From NCBI GenBank assembly GCA_026225295.1, contig JAMFSN010000135.1, positions 1-37,328 on the forward strand: a DNA stretch of 37,328 nucleotides, in the 5' to 3' direction. The first letter of the stretch is position 1; each line of letters starts with the position of its first letter. Origin of the DNA: Frankia alni. GTDB taxonomy: Bacteria > Actinomycetota > Actinomycetes > Frankiales > Frankiaceae. The notes under the pieces are model-generated. The model was not told the DNA's origin. It saw nothing but the letters and a program-made list of their open reading frames with translations, and did not search any database. Shown here piece after piece: positions 7,241 through 15,924 of the stretch. Both the position numbers and the translations under genes were made by a program.

Positions 7241-8515
7241 ATGACGCTGCCTGCCCTGCACTCTCCTGACCAGCGCACCGACGAGCCGCGCTCGCGTCAC
7301 ACGGCGCCGCGCCGCGCTCGCCGGTCCGCACCGTCCGCCCGCGCTTCCGCGAGCCGCACTCTGGCCCCGGTCACCGACGACACCGACGAACTGGACGTTA
7401 CCCAGGTCGCCGAGCTGGTGACCCGTGGTCAGGATGCTGGTGAGCTGAGCATTGCTGACCTGCGGGAAGCGCTCGACACCGCCGACATCGGCGTCGAGCT
7501 GCTGCCTGCTCTCGTCGCCCGGTTGAATGCGGCCGGCGTCGAGGTCCTCGACGAGGAGGAGCGGCCCGCCACTCCGGCCGCCACCCGCGTCGCCTCCGAC
7601 CACGCTGGCACCGCCGACCTGGTGCGGATGTATCTGCGCGAGATCGGCAAGGTGCCCCTGCTCAATGCCGCGCAGGAGGTCGACCTTTCCAAGCGGGTCG
7701 AGGCCGGCCTGTTCGCCGAGCACAAGCTCGTTTCCGACAGCGGTGTCGGGCCGGCGCTGCGCCGCGACCTCGGGTCGCTGGTGCGCGACGGGCACGCCGC
7801 CAAGCAGCAGCTCGTTTCCGCGAACCTGCGGCTGGTCGTCTCGGTGGCCAAGAAGTACAGCGGCCGGGGCATGACGCTGCTCGACCTGGTCCAGGAAGGA
7901 AACCTGGGGCTGATCCGCGCGGTCGAGAAGTTCGACTACGCGAAGGGCTACAAGTTCTCCACCTACGCGACCTGGTGGATCCGTCAGGCGATCGGTCGCG
8001 CCCTGGCTGACCAGGCCCGCACGATCCGTATCCCGGTTCACGTGGTCGAGCAGATCAACAAGATCACCCGGCTGCAGCGCCAGCTCGTCGCGACCCTCGG
8101 CCGTGAGCCGACCGACGAAGAGCTGGGTCTCGAGCTCGACATGGCCCTCGAGCAGGTCGTGGAACTGCGCCGCTACGCACAGGAAACGGTGAGCCTCGAG
8201 AGCTCGGTCGGTGACGACGGTGACTCGGTGCTCGGTGACTTCATCGAGGACTCCGACGCCACCTCTCCCGCCGAGGCCGCCTCCTACGGCGCCATGCAGG
8301 ACGAGATCGAAGGGGTGCTCGGGTCGCTGACCCCGCGCGAGCGCGAAGTCATGCGGCTGCGGTTCGGCCTGGCCGACGGCAAGCAGCACACCCTGGCGGA
8401 GGTCGGCAACCGGCTCGGCCTGACCCGCGAGCGGATCCGGCAGATCGAGCGGGACACCCTGCGCGAGCTGCGGAAGCCGGCCGTGGCGGGTCGCCTGCGC
8501 GAGTTCCTCGAGTAG
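7241..8515 (+). CDS. RpoD/HrdB-type sigma-70 factor
   Basis: A 424-residue sigma factor of group 1 or 2. After a basic N-terminal stretch comes a region 1.1-like acidic helical domain (about 48-105). Region 1.2 follows (about 122-158, [20 protein letters not shown]), then region 2 (about 190-258) with the core-binding and -10 reading motif [20 protein letters not shown], region 3 (about 264-340) and region 4 (about 355-422) with the helix-turn-helix [20 protein letters not shown]. Principal sigma factors of actinomycetes are about 450-520 residues and SigB types about 320-350, so the length is intermediate. Whether it is the principal or an alternative factor cannot be decided here. ATG 7241 has only a weak GGA upstream. 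Transcription ends at a strong hairpin (8548-8591). Confidence 0.93.
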   Translation: MTLPALHSPDQRTDEPRSRHTAPRRARRSAPSARASASRTLAPVTDDTDELDVTQVAELVTRGQDAGELSIADLREALDTADIGVELLPALVARLNAAGVEVLDEEERPATPAATRVASDHAGTADLVRMYLREIGKVPLLNAAQEVDLSKRVEAGLFAEHKLVSDSGVGPALRRDLGSLVRDGHAAKQQLVSANLRLVVSVAKKYSGRGMTLLDLVQEGNLGLIRAVEKFDYAKGYKFSTYATWWIRQAIGRALADQARTIRIPVHVVEQINKITRLQRQLVATLGREPTDEELGLELDMALEQVVELRRYAQETVSLESSVGDDGDSVLGDFIEDSDATSPAEAASYGAMQDEIEGVLGSLTPREREVMRLRFGLADGKQHTLAEVGNRLGLTRERIRQIERDTLRELRKPAVAGRLREFLE

Positions 8516-8547
8516 ACCGACCCGGGCCGGTCGACGTCACAGCGCCG

Positions 8548-8591
8548 AAACGGACCGGGCCAGCCCCCACCGGGCCGGCCCGGTCCGTTTT
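8548..8591. terminator. Strong terminator between sigma factor and synthetase genes
   Basis: AAACGGACCGGGCC (8548-8561) pairs perfectly with GGCCCGGTCCGTTT (8577-8590), a 14-base stem with a 15-base loop, followed by one more T. A-tract and T-tract flanks make it usable from both sides, serving the convergent genes ending at 8515 and 8654. Confidence 0.85.
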
Positions 8592-8636
8592 GTCGTCCGG
8601 GTCGTCCGGGTCGTCCGGGTCGTCCGGGTCGTCCGG
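8592..8636 (+). repeat. Five tandem copies of GTCGTCCGG
   Basis: Five perfect 9-base copies directly follow the terminator stem. They are non-coding and too short and unspaced for CRISPR. Confidence 0.9.
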
Positions 8637-8670
8637 TCAGTCGGATTGTCCGGTCAGTCGGATTGTCCGG
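8637..8670 (+). repeat. 17-base direct repeat spanning the synthetase stop codon
   Basis: Two perfect head-to-tail copies of TCAGTCGGATTGTCCGG (8637-8653 and 8654-8670). Read on the minus strand, the second copy encodes the last five residues and the TGA stop of the synthetase gene; the first copy is a redundant tail with another TGA. It looks like a recent local duplication. Confidence 0.85.
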
Positions 8671-10726
8671 AGTGTCGCATGAACGGCAGCAACGCCTCGG
8701 GGTTGGCCACGTCGGGCAGGCTCACCGCCAGCGACAGCGGTTGGCCGCGCAGCAACGAGCCGGCCGCGGCCTCCAGCTTCTCGCCCGACCGGGTCAGCGG
8801 GATCTCCTCGATCTGTACGATCCGGGCCGGCACCAGGTCGGGCGACAATGCCCGGGCCACGGCCTGGCGGATCTGTCCGGCCAGGTCGTCGGTGAGGTGC
8901 GCGTTGCCGGCCAGGGTCACGAACAACGTCAAGGTCGGGCTCGAACCGCTGGTCGCCGGATCGCCGTCGCCCGGGCCGGGCGGAAGATCCACCGCCAGGC
9001 TCCCGGCCACCCCGGTCACCTGATCGACGACGTCGTACAGTTCCGTCGCGCTGACCCGGGCGTCGCCCATCCGGATGGTCGCGGCCGCCCGGCCGGTCAC
9101 GATGACGCCCCCCGACCGGGTGAAACTGCCCCGCAGACCGGGCCGCCACCCGCCTGGTCCGGTACTCGGGAGTCCGGTCGGAAGCGAGGGCATGATCGTG
9201 CGGACGATCAGCTCGCCGTCGCCCCCGCCGGCCCGGGGACCGACCCCGTCGAGCGCCTGGACGCCGTCGTCGACGATATCGAGATCGCAGCCGAAGGCGC
9301 GGGTGGCGATCTCGCCGGACCGGGCCGGCAGCGTGGGCAACCCGACGGCCAGGGCCGAGCAGATCGATGTCGACCCGACCACCTCGGCCGGATACACGTC
9401 CGCTCCCACGGCGTCGCGCACCCAGGCATCGAACCGCACCCGGGGCGACCCGACCGATACGACAGTGCGCAGGGGGCTCAGATCGGCCATGTCGACCGGC
9501 CGGAAACCCTCCCGGGCCCGGGCCTCGAAATGCCCGGCATCGGCTGCGAAGCAGGTCGCCTGGGCCGCGTCGGCCAGCCGCCACAGGGTCGGGCCGCCCA
9601 GGTCACCGCCGTCGTCCGGCCCGCCGTCGTACAACACCACGGCCGCCCCGGTGAGCAGGCTCGACACCCCGACGTGCCACAGCGCCGTGCCGGTCCGGGC
9701 GGCGACCAGCACCCGGTCATCGGGCCCGAGGTCGATGTGCAGCACCAGCGTCTTGAGGTGCTCGAGGACGATTCCGCCGTGGGTGTGCACGACCGCCGTC
9801 GACGGCCCGCCCGCGCCGGAGGGGAACAGCAGCCACAGCGGGGCGTCGAACGGTGCCTCGACGAAGGTCGGCCCGGTCCCACTGGCGCCCGGGCCACCGG
9901 CGCCAGTGCCACCGCCGCCAGTCCCGCCGTCGCCCGCCTCGCCGCCGGCCACCAGGTCGTCCCAGTCGACCACCGACGCCACGCCGGCCGCCCGCAGTCC
10001 GTCGGCCGTCCCGGATGCTTCGTAACCGTCGGCGACGATCACGAGCGCCGGGGCCAGCCGGCCAAACCGCTCGGCGATGGCCCCCGGGGTGAGGTCGGGC
10101 GGCACGGAGGACCAGATCGCGCCGACCGCGGCGGCGGCGAGGGTCGCCACCACCGCCGGGGCGGCGCTCGGCATGACCCCGCAGACCGTGTCGCCCGGTC
10201 GGATCCCGCGGGTCAGCAGCGCCCGGACCGCCGTGGCGACCCGAGCGGAGAGTTCGTCCCAGGACACGACCGTGGTCGTCGCGTCGGCCGCCACCGCGAT
10301 CACGGCGGGCCGGGGCCCGCGCCGGGCCAACGCGTTGCGCGCGTAGTTGACCGTCGCGTCCGGGAACCAGCGCGGCGGGCCGGCGGGCCGCCCGTCGGGT
10401 CCGCCCGGCACCGCGAGCGGTGGACCGTCCCCGCGCTCGCCGGTGACGGCGCAGAAATCCCAGATCGACTCCCAGAAGGCGTCGGGGGCGCTCGTCGACC
10501 ACCGCCACAGTTCGCCCACCGAACCGATGGCCAGCCCGCGTTCCAGACCCAGCCACTCGGCGTAGCGGGTCACCGCCGCGTTCCGGCGCCGGTCGTCCGA
10601 CGGAAGCCAGCCCGGCCATTCGGCTCCGGCCGATGGCGGGGGATCGGCGGATCCGGTGTCCGGCGCGCCGCCGTCACCCACCGCCGCGACCCCAAGTCCG
10701 TGCCACGATGAGTCATCTTTACGCAC
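8654..10726 (-). CDS. Acetoacetyl-CoA synthetase-like protein with degenerate active site
   Basis: The overall fold is that of acetoacetyl-CoA synthetase, an AMP-forming acyl-CoA ligase. There is an N-terminal WPGW...FWESIWDF segment, a WFPDATVNYARNAL motif, a SGEIATRAFG segment and a C-terminal lid with VTGRAAATIRMGDARVSATE. Two key motifs are off. The phosphate loop, normally like SSGTTGLPK, reads PSGAGGPST (9783-9824). The catalytic lysine after Gly in the lid (SGK-K-x-E) is Glu: SGEKLE, codon at 8780-8782. That lysine is the one acetylated by PatA in Streptomyces lividans. Activity is therefore doubtful. The start is uncertain: I use GTG 10726 (690 residues); GTG 10681 gives 675. The frame is open to 10948 but would overlap the epimerase. 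The homology assignment is good; the enzymatic call is weak. Confidence 0.8.
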   Translation of the reverse strand: MRKDDSSWHGLGVAAVGDGGAPDTGSADPPPSAGAEWPGWLPSDDRRRNAAVTRYAEWLGLERGLAIGSVGELWRWSTSAPDAFWESIWDFCAVTGERGDGPPLAVPGGPDGRPAGPPRWFPDATVNYARNALARRGPRPAVIAVAADATTTVVSWDELSARVATAVRALLTRGIRPGDTVCGVMPSAAPAVVATLAAAAVGAIWSSVPPDLTPGAIAERFGRLAPALVIVADGYEASGTADGLRAAGVASVVDWDDLVAGGEAGDGGTGGGGTGAGGPGASGTGPTFVEAPFDAPLWLLFPSGAGGPSTAVVHTHGGIVLEHLKTLVLHIDLGPDDRVLVAARTGTALWHVGVSSLLTGAAVVLYDGGPDDGGDLGGPTLWRLADAAQATCFAADAGHFEARAREGFRPVDMADLSPLRTVVSVGSPRVRFDAWVRDAVGADVYPAEVVGSTSICSALAVGLPTLPARSGEIATRAFGCDLDIVDDGVQALDGVGPRAGGGDGELIVRTIMPSLPTGLPSTGPGGWRPGLRGSFTRSGGVIVTGRAAATIRMGDARVSATELYDVVDQVTGVAGSLAVDLPPGPGDGDPATSGSSPTLTLFVTLAGNAHLTDDLAGQIRQAVARALSPDLVPARIVQIEEIPLTRSGEKLEAAAGSLLRGQPLSLAVSLPDVANPEALLPFMRHSGQSD

Positions 10727-10841
10727 GGGCTGTCGCGGTTTGCCGGTGGGTCGGTGACAACCACATCCAGCGGCGCTGATAAGGCTGGACGGTGGAAGGG
10801 GAGCTGCGCTGAGCAACCACGGAGCAGGTGATCCGAGCCCC

Positions 10842-10877
10842 GACGCAGACGGGCCCGGGGACGCAGACGGGCCCGGG
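10842..10877 (+). repeat. 18-base tandem repeat before the epimerase
   Basis: Two perfect copies of GACGCAGACGGGCCCGGG. If translation starts at CTG 10809 they code an acidic D-A-D-G-P-G repeat at the N-terminus; if it starts at 10917 they are leader sequence. Confidence 0.8.
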
Positions 10878-10916
10878 GACGGCTGGCCGTTCGGGCTCCC
10901 TCCCAGCGGCCGGGCC

Positions 10917-11834
10917 GTGGAGCTGCGCGCCCACGACCAGACCGCCACCGTCGTCGGGGTGGGCGGTGGCCTGCGTACCTACCGCGCGGACGGCGTGGCG
11001 GTCCTCGACGGCTACGGGCCCGACGAGATGTGTTCGGGCGGCCGCGGCCAGATCCTCATGCCGTGGCCCAACCGGATCGCCGGCGGCCGGTACCGGTTCG
11101 GGGGGCGCGACTACCGGCTCGACCTCACCGAACCGGCGCGCGGCAACGCCATCCACGGACTGACCCGGTGGGCCGAATGGGACCTGGAACCGACCGGGCC
11201 GGGCACCCTGACCGCCCGGCACCGCCTGGCCCCCCGGCCCAGTTACCCGTTCCGCCTCGGCTGCCGGGCGGACTACGCGTTGGGCCCGGCCGGCCTGACC
11301 GTCCGGCTGTCGATCACCAACCTCGGCCCGGCCACCGCGCCGGTCGCCATCGGGATGCACCCCTACCTGACCGTCGGCACCCCCACTGTCGACGCCACCT
11401 CGATCCAGGTGCCCGCGGACACCCTGCTGGTGACCGACGACGCCGGGATCCCGGTCGGATCGCGACCGGTGGCCGGCACCGAGGTGGACTTCTCGACCAG
11501 CCGTCCCATCGGCCCGGCCCGGCTCGACACGCCCTTCACCGATCTGAACCGGGATCCGGACGGGCGGGCCCGGGTCCGGCTGCGGGCGGCCCCCACCGCG
11601 GGCGCCGGGGGCGACCCACCGACCGGGCGCGAGGTGGTCCTGTGGGTCGATGAGACGTTCGGTTACCTGCAGATCTTCACCGGCGACACCCTCCCGGAAC
11701 CGGTCCGGCGGCGGGGAGTCGCGGTCGAACCGATGAGCGCCCCGGCCGACGCGTTCCGCAGCGGTCGAGGGTTGACGGCCCTCGAGCCGGGGGCCACCTG
11801 CGCGGGAACCTGGGGCATCGACCCGCGGGGCTGA
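10917..11834 (+). CDS. Aldose 1-epimerase family protein
   Basis: A mutarotase-fold protein that would interconvert alpha and beta anomers of a hexose. Visible family segments are VGGGLRTY (N-terminal strand), MPWPNRIAGGRY, GNAIHGLTRW (substrate histidine), IGMHPYL (second histidine), FTDLNRD and VAVEPMSAPADAF with the C-terminal Glu. The GTG at 10917 is the conventional start (305 residues) but lacks a ribosome site and cuts off a PSGRAVEL segment resembling family N-termini. An in-frame CTG at 10809 has AAGGGGAG 7 nt upstream and a TGATAAG -10-like box before that; it would give 341 residues and may be the real start. acuC follows 47 bases later but has its own -10 box. The sugar substrate is unknown. 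Confidence 0.85.
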   Translation: MELRAHDQTATVVGVGGGLRTYRADGVAVLDGYGPDEMCSGGRGQILMPWPNRIAGGRYRFGGRDYRLDLTEPARGNAIHGLTRWAEWDLEPTGPGTLTARHRLAPRPSYPFRLGCRADYALGPAGLTVRLSITNLGPATAPVAIGMHPYLTVGTPTVDATSIQVPADTLLVTDDAGIPVGSRPVAGTEVDFSTSRPIGPARLDTPFTDLNRDPDGRARVRLRAAPTAGAGGDPPTGREVVLWVDETFGYLQIFTGDTLPEPVRRRGVAVEPMSAPADAFRSGRGLTALEPGATCAGTWGIDPRG

Positions 11835-11869
11835 ACCGGCGAGCACCCCCGCTCGGCGCTCGCCGGGCC

Positions 11870-11875
11870 TACGGT
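11870..11875 (+). promoter_or_regulatory. -10 box (TACGGT) of leaderless acuC
   Basis: TACGGT ends 6 nt before the GTG at 11882, so transcription should begin at or next to the start codon. No ribosome site is present, in keeping with a leaderless mRNA. Confidence 0.55.
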
Positions 11876-11881
11876 GGTCCG

Positions 11882-13159
11882 GTGGCGACCGAGGCGGTAG
11901 GCGGTGGGACCGGAGCCGGGGCGAGCGCCGCTCCCGGACCCGCCGAGACGACCGTGGTGCTGTGGGACGAGGAGATGCTCGCCTACGACCTCGGGCCGGC
12001 CCACCCGCTGAACCCCGTCCGGCTCGAGCTGACGATGGACCTGGCCCGCCGGACCGGGGTGCTCGACACTCCCGGGCTGACCGTCCGGTCGGCCCCGCTC
12101 GCCTCCGACGAGCTGATCGAGCTGGTCCACGATCCGGCCTACGTGCGGGCCGTGCGGCGGCCGTCCGAGCCGGCGGCGGCCCGGTTGGCCCGGCTCTTCG
12201 GGCTCGGTACCCCCGACAACCCGATCTTCGACCGGATGCACGAGGCGGCCGCCCACATCACCGGTTCGACGGTCGCGGCGGCTGACGCGGTCTGGTCCGG
12301 GAGCCACCTCCACGCGGTGGCGCCGGCCGGCGGCCTGCACCACGCGATGCGCACGGTGGCCAGCGGGTTCTGCGTCTACAACGACCCGGCGATCGCCATC
12401 GCCCGGCTGCTCGCGAACGGGGCCGGGCGGGTCGCCTACGTGGATGTCGACGTCCACCACGGCGACGGCGTGCAGGCGGCGTTCTGGAACGACCCGCGGG
12501 TCCTCACGATCTCCCTGCACCAGACCGGGCGTTCGCTGTTCCCGGGCACCGGTTTCGCGGACGAGACCGGCGGCGCCGGCGCCGAGGGCAGCGCCGTGAA
12601 CGTGGCGTTGCCGGCCTTCACCGGTGACGCCGGCTGGCTGCGGGCGTTCAGCGGGGTCGTCCCGGTCCTGCTGCGGCAGTTCGCCCCGGACGTCCTGGTC
12701 ACCCAGCACGGATGCGACACCCACCAGCGTGACCCGTTGGCCGACCTGACCATGACCGTCGACGGGCAACGGGCCTCCTACCTGGCCCTGCACGAGCTGG
12801 CCCACGAGGTGGCCGGGGGTCGGTGGGTGGCCTGCGGCGGGGGTGGGTACGCGCTGGCCTCGGTGGTGCCCCGGGCCTGGACCCATCTGATCGCGATCGC
12901 CGCGCACGCCCCGCTGCCGGTCGAGACGGCCGTACCGGACGAGTGGCGGACCGGAGCGGTCGAACGGGTCCGGGCGGCGACCGCCGGGGCGAACGTCGCC
13001 GAGCTGCCCCCGGACCGTTTCGGCGACGGCGGCAGCGCCGACTTCGGACCCTGGGACGCGGGGGAGGGCGACGCGGACGATCCGCTCGACCGCGCGGTCG
13101 CGGCCACCCGCCGCGAGGTTCTGCCCCTGCACGGCCTCGACCCGCTCCGCGACCGTTGA
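11882..13159 (+). CDS. acuC: AcuC, class I HDAC-like protein deacetylase
   Basis: AcuC removes acyl groups from lysines of proteins such as acyl-CoA synthetases, reactivating them. The 425-residue protein has the arginase/HDAC fold with the early PAHPLNPVRLELT motif, the GGLHH histidine pair (about 153-154) and DVDVHHGDGVQ with zinc ligands Asp190 and His192. QHGCDTH with the third ligand Asp279 and the CGGGGY glycine loop complete the site. The family length is about 390-420. The start GTG 11882 fits a leaderless transcript. The next gene is a PatA-like acetyltransferase on the same strand, and an acetoacetyl-CoA-synthetase-like gene lies 1.2 kb upstream, so this locus looks like a reversible acylation module. 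Confidence 0.93.
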   Translation: MATEAVGGGTGAGASAAPGPAETTVVLWDEEMLAYDLGPAHPLNPVRLELTMDLARRTGVLDTPGLTVRSAPLASDELIELVHDPAYVRAVRRPSEPAAARLARLFGLGTPDNPIFDRMHEAAAHITGSTVAAADAVWSGSHLHAVAPAGGLHHAMRTVASGFCVYNDPAIAIARLLANGAGRVAYVDVDVHHGDGVQAAFWNDPRVLTISLHQTGRSLFPGTGFADETGGAGAEGSAVNVALPAFTGDAGWLRAFSGVVPVLLRQFAPDVLVTQHGCDTHQRDPLADLTMTVDGQRASYLALHELAHEVAGGRWVACGGGGYALASVVPRAWTHLIAIAAHAPLPVETAVPDEWRTGAVERVRAATAGANVAELPPDRFGDGGSADFGPWDAGEGDADDPLDRAVAATRREVLPLHGLDPLRDR

Positions 13160-13208
13160 GCGGGCGGGATAACTCATGGGCGGTTCCCCGAGCCGTGAAT
13201 CAGGGCCA

Positions 13209-15830
13209 ATGAACGGAAGGTCGCGGTGGGAGGCGGATGTCATCCTGTCCGACGGCGGGACCGCCCACGTCCGACCGATCCGCCCGGACGACGCCGACCG
13301 GTTCCGGGCGTTCTGGGAACGGTTGTCCAAGCGCACGATCTACCTGCGGTTCTTCTCCGCCCGCAACCACCTGAGCGACGCCGACCTGGCCCGCACGACC
13401 GACGTCGACCAGACCGCGCGGGGCGGCCTGATCGCGCTGATCGGCGATGATCTCGTCGCCGTGGCGCACTGGGAGGGGCGACCCGGCCCGAGCGGCGCGC
13501 CGGAACCCGAGGCGGAGGTCGCGTTCCTCGTCGAGGACGCCCACCAGGGCCGGGGGTTCGGGTCGGTGCTGCTCGAGCATCTGGCCGCGGCGGCCGCCGA
13601 ACGGGGGATCCGACGGTTCTCGGCCGAGGTGCTGGCCGACAACCGGGCGATGATCGGGGTCTTCCTGGACGCCGGGTACACCGTCACCCGCGAATGGGAC
13701 TCGGGCGTCGTCCACCTGGTCTTCGACATCGCCCCCACGGAGCTGTCGGTCGAGGTGATGCGGGCCCGCGAGCGGCACGCCGAGGCCGCGTCCATCACCC
13801 GCCTGCTCAATCCGCGGGCGGTGGCCGTCGTCGGCGCGTCCCGGCGGGACGGGACCGCCGGTAACACGGTGCTGCGGCACCTGCTGGCGGCGGGTTTCGC
13901 CGGGCCGATCTATCCGGTCAACCCGGCCGCGTTCGGCCCGGGGGCCGGTCCCGCGTCGGTCGCCTCCGTGCTGGCCTATCCGACGGTGTCCGCCATTCCC
14001 GGGCCGGTCGACCTGGCCGTCGTGATCACCCCGGCCGGGGCGCTGCCGGCCGTGGTCGACGACTGCGCCCACCGGGGGGTGCGGGCCCTGGTCGTGCTGA
14101 CCGACCTCGGCGACCCGGCCGCCGAGGCCCGGCTGGCCGAAGACGCCCGCGCCCACGGGATGCGGCTGGTCGGGCCGGCCAGCCTCGGCATCCAGAACCC
14201 GCGGGTGGGCCTGAACGCGTCGCTCGCGCCCCGGATGCCCCCCGTCGGTCGGGTGGGTTGCTACTCCCAGTCCGGACCGCTGGCGGCGGCGCTGCTGGAG
14301 GGCGCGGACACCCGCGGCGTCGGCCTGTCGTCGTTCGTCTCGGCCGGTGACCGGGCCGACGTCTCCGGCAACGACATGCTCCAGTACTGGGACGGCGACA
14401 GCGGCACCGACGTCGTGCTCATGCACCTGGAAGGCTTCGGCAACCCCCGCAAGTTCGCGCGGCTGGCCCGCCGGATCGGGCGGGCCAAGCCGGTCGTGGT
14501 GGTGACCAGCGGCCGGTTCGAGCTGGACGACGCGCTGCTGCGGCAGGCCGGGGTCATCCGGGTCGGCCGGGTGTCGCAGGGGTTCGATGTGGCCGGGCTG
14601 CTGGCCGGCCAGCCGCGGCCGCCGGGCCGGCGGGTCGCGGTGGTCGGTGACTCCCGGGCCCTGGTGCGGCTGGCGGCCCGGGCCGCCGAGGTCGCCGGGC
14701 TGGTGCCGGAGGCGGTCCTGCTGCCGTTCGGGTCGTCGCCGGCGGAGTTCGCCGCCGCGCTGCTCGCCGCGGCCGAGCGGGCCGACGCGCTGATGCCGGT
14801 CGTGGTGCAGCTGCCGCCGGCCCGGCCGGGCCCGATCGCCGCCGCGGTCGCCGAGGTCGCGCGGACGGTGGCCGCCCGGCCGGTGCCGGTGCCGGTGCTC
14901 GCGACCGTGCTCGGCACCCGGGCGCCCCCCGAGCTCGGCACGGTGCCGGCCTTCCCGTCGGCGGAAGGCGCCATCGCCGCGCTGGCCCGGGCCGTCCGCC
15001 ACGCCGAATGGCTCGCCGAACCGGTCGGTCGGGTGCCGGACCTGCCCCGCCGGACCGACGCGGCCCGGCGGCTGATCGCCGGGTCGGCCGGCCCCCTGCC
15101 GCCGGCCGACGCGGCGGCGCTGCTCGACTGTTACGGGATCACGGTCCGGGAGTCCGTCCGGGTCGTCGGCGTCGCGGAGGCGGTGGCGGCGGCCGACCGG
15201 CTCGGCTGGCCGGTCGCGCTCAAGGCCGGCTCCGAGGCGTTGCGGCACCGTCCCGATCTGGGTGGGACCCGCCTCGACCTCGCCGACCGGCCCGCGTTGC
15301 GGGCCGCGTGGGCGTCCCTGACCAGCGAACGGGCGGCGGCCGAGGGAAGCGGCGGATCCGGAAGTGGCGCGCCCCCGGGCGATGCGTTGGTCGTGCAGCG
15401 GATGGTGCCGCCCGGGGTGGCGGTGGTGGTCGGTTCGGTCGAGCATCCGCGCTACGGGCCGCTGGTGTCGTTCGGTCTGGCCGGCGCGGCCACCGACCTG
15501 CTCGGCGACCGGGTCCAGCACATCCTGCCGCTCACCGACGCCGACGCGACGCGGCTCGTGCGGGGGATCCGCGCGGCACCGCTGTTGTTCGGCTATCGCG
15601 GCTCGCCGGCGGTCGACGTGGCCGCCCTCGAGGACCTGCTGGTCCGCGTCGCCCTGCTGGCCGACGAGTTGCCGAGCGTCGCGATGCTCACGCTGAACCC
15701 GGTGATCGTCGCCCCCCGGAGCCTGGCGGTCCTGTCGGCCGAGGTGGTCGTCCAGGCTTCGTCGCCACGCCCGGACGCCGGTCCCCGCCGGTTCTGGTTG
15801 CCGTCCGCGCCCGCCCCCGCGCCGCTGTGA
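13209..15830 (+). CDS. PatA-type GNAT acetyltransferase fused to ADP-forming acyl-CoA ligase-like domain
   Basis: Residues about 5-180 are a GNAT N-acetyltransferase domain with the acetyl-CoA loop HQGRGFGSVLLEHL. Then come a CoA-binding Rossmann domain (about 190-285, AVAVVGASRRDG), succinyl-CoA-ligase-like domains (about 290-610, CYSQSGPLAAALLEGA and HLEGFGNPRKFARL) and an ATP-grasp domain (about 625-850, GWPVALKAGSEALRHRPDLGG). An N-terminal GNAT fused to this ligase module is the arrangement reported for Streptomyces lividans PatA, which acetylates acetoacetyl-CoA synthetase. Protein acetylation of acyl-CoA synthetases is therefore the likely role. Two starts are possible: ATG 13176 or ATG 13209. 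A TAACTC -10-like box overlapping 13176 favours 13209 (873 residues). It sits 49 bases after acuC. Confidence 0.9.
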   Translation: MNGRSRWEADVILSDGGTAHVRPIRPDDADRFRAFWERLSKRTIYLRFFSARNHLSDADLARTTDVDQTARGGLIALIGDDLVAVAHWEGRPGPSGAPEPEAEVAFLVEDAHQGRGFGSVLLEHLAAAAAERGIRRFSAEVLADNRAMIGVFLDAGYTVTREWDSGVVHLVFDIAPTELSVEVMRARERHAEAASITRLLNPRAVAVVGASRRDGTAGNTVLRHLLAAGFAGPIYPVNPAAFGPGAGPASVASVLAYPTVSAIPGPVDLAVVITPAGALPAVVDDCAHRGVRALVVLTDLGDPAAEARLAEDARAHGMRLVGPASLGIQNPRVGLNASLAPRMPPVGRVGCYSQSGPLAAALLEGADTRGVGLSSFVSAGDRADVSGNDMLQYWDGDSGTDVVLMHLEGFGNPRKFARLARRIGRAKPVVVVTSGRFELDDALLRQAGVIRVGRVSQGFDVAGLLAGQPRPPGRRVAVVGDSRALVRLAARAAEVAGLVPEAVLLPFGSSPAEFAAALLAAAERADALMPVVVQLPPARPGPIAAAVAEVARTVAARPVPVPVLATVLGTRAPPELGTVPAFPSAEGAIAALARAVRHAEWLAEPVGRVPDLPRRTDAARRLIAGSAGPLPPADAAALLDCYGITVRESVRVVGVAEAVAAADRLGWPVALKAGSEALRHRPDLGGTRLDLADRPALRAAWASLTSERAAAEGSGGSGSGAPPGDALVVQRMVPPGVAVVVGSVEHPRYGPLVSFGLAGAATDLLGDRVQHILPLTDADATRLVRGIRAAPLLFGYRGSPAVDVAALEDLLVRVALLADELPSVAMLTLNPVIVAPRSLAVLSAEVVVQASSPRPDAGPRRFWLPSAPAPAPL

Positions 15831-15924
15831 CCCGGCGTCGCCCCGGGTCGTCGCCCGCGCTCGAGGACACAGTGGGATGCCCCGAAAAGTCCCAACGCGG
15901 ACCCACCGTCCACAATCGTCTCCC

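Noticed and set aside
6853-7278. A 141-codon minus-strand frame before the sigma factor gene
   Set aside because: It has no recognisable domain or ribosome site and overlaps the start of the sigma factor gene.
8592-8670. CRISPR-like repeats
   Set aside because: The units are 9 and 17 bases, directly adjacent without spacers, and no cas gene is present.
8663-10711. A 682-codon open frame on the plus strand
   Set aside because: It is antisense to the synthetase-like gene, which shows family motifs throughout; the plus frame shows none.
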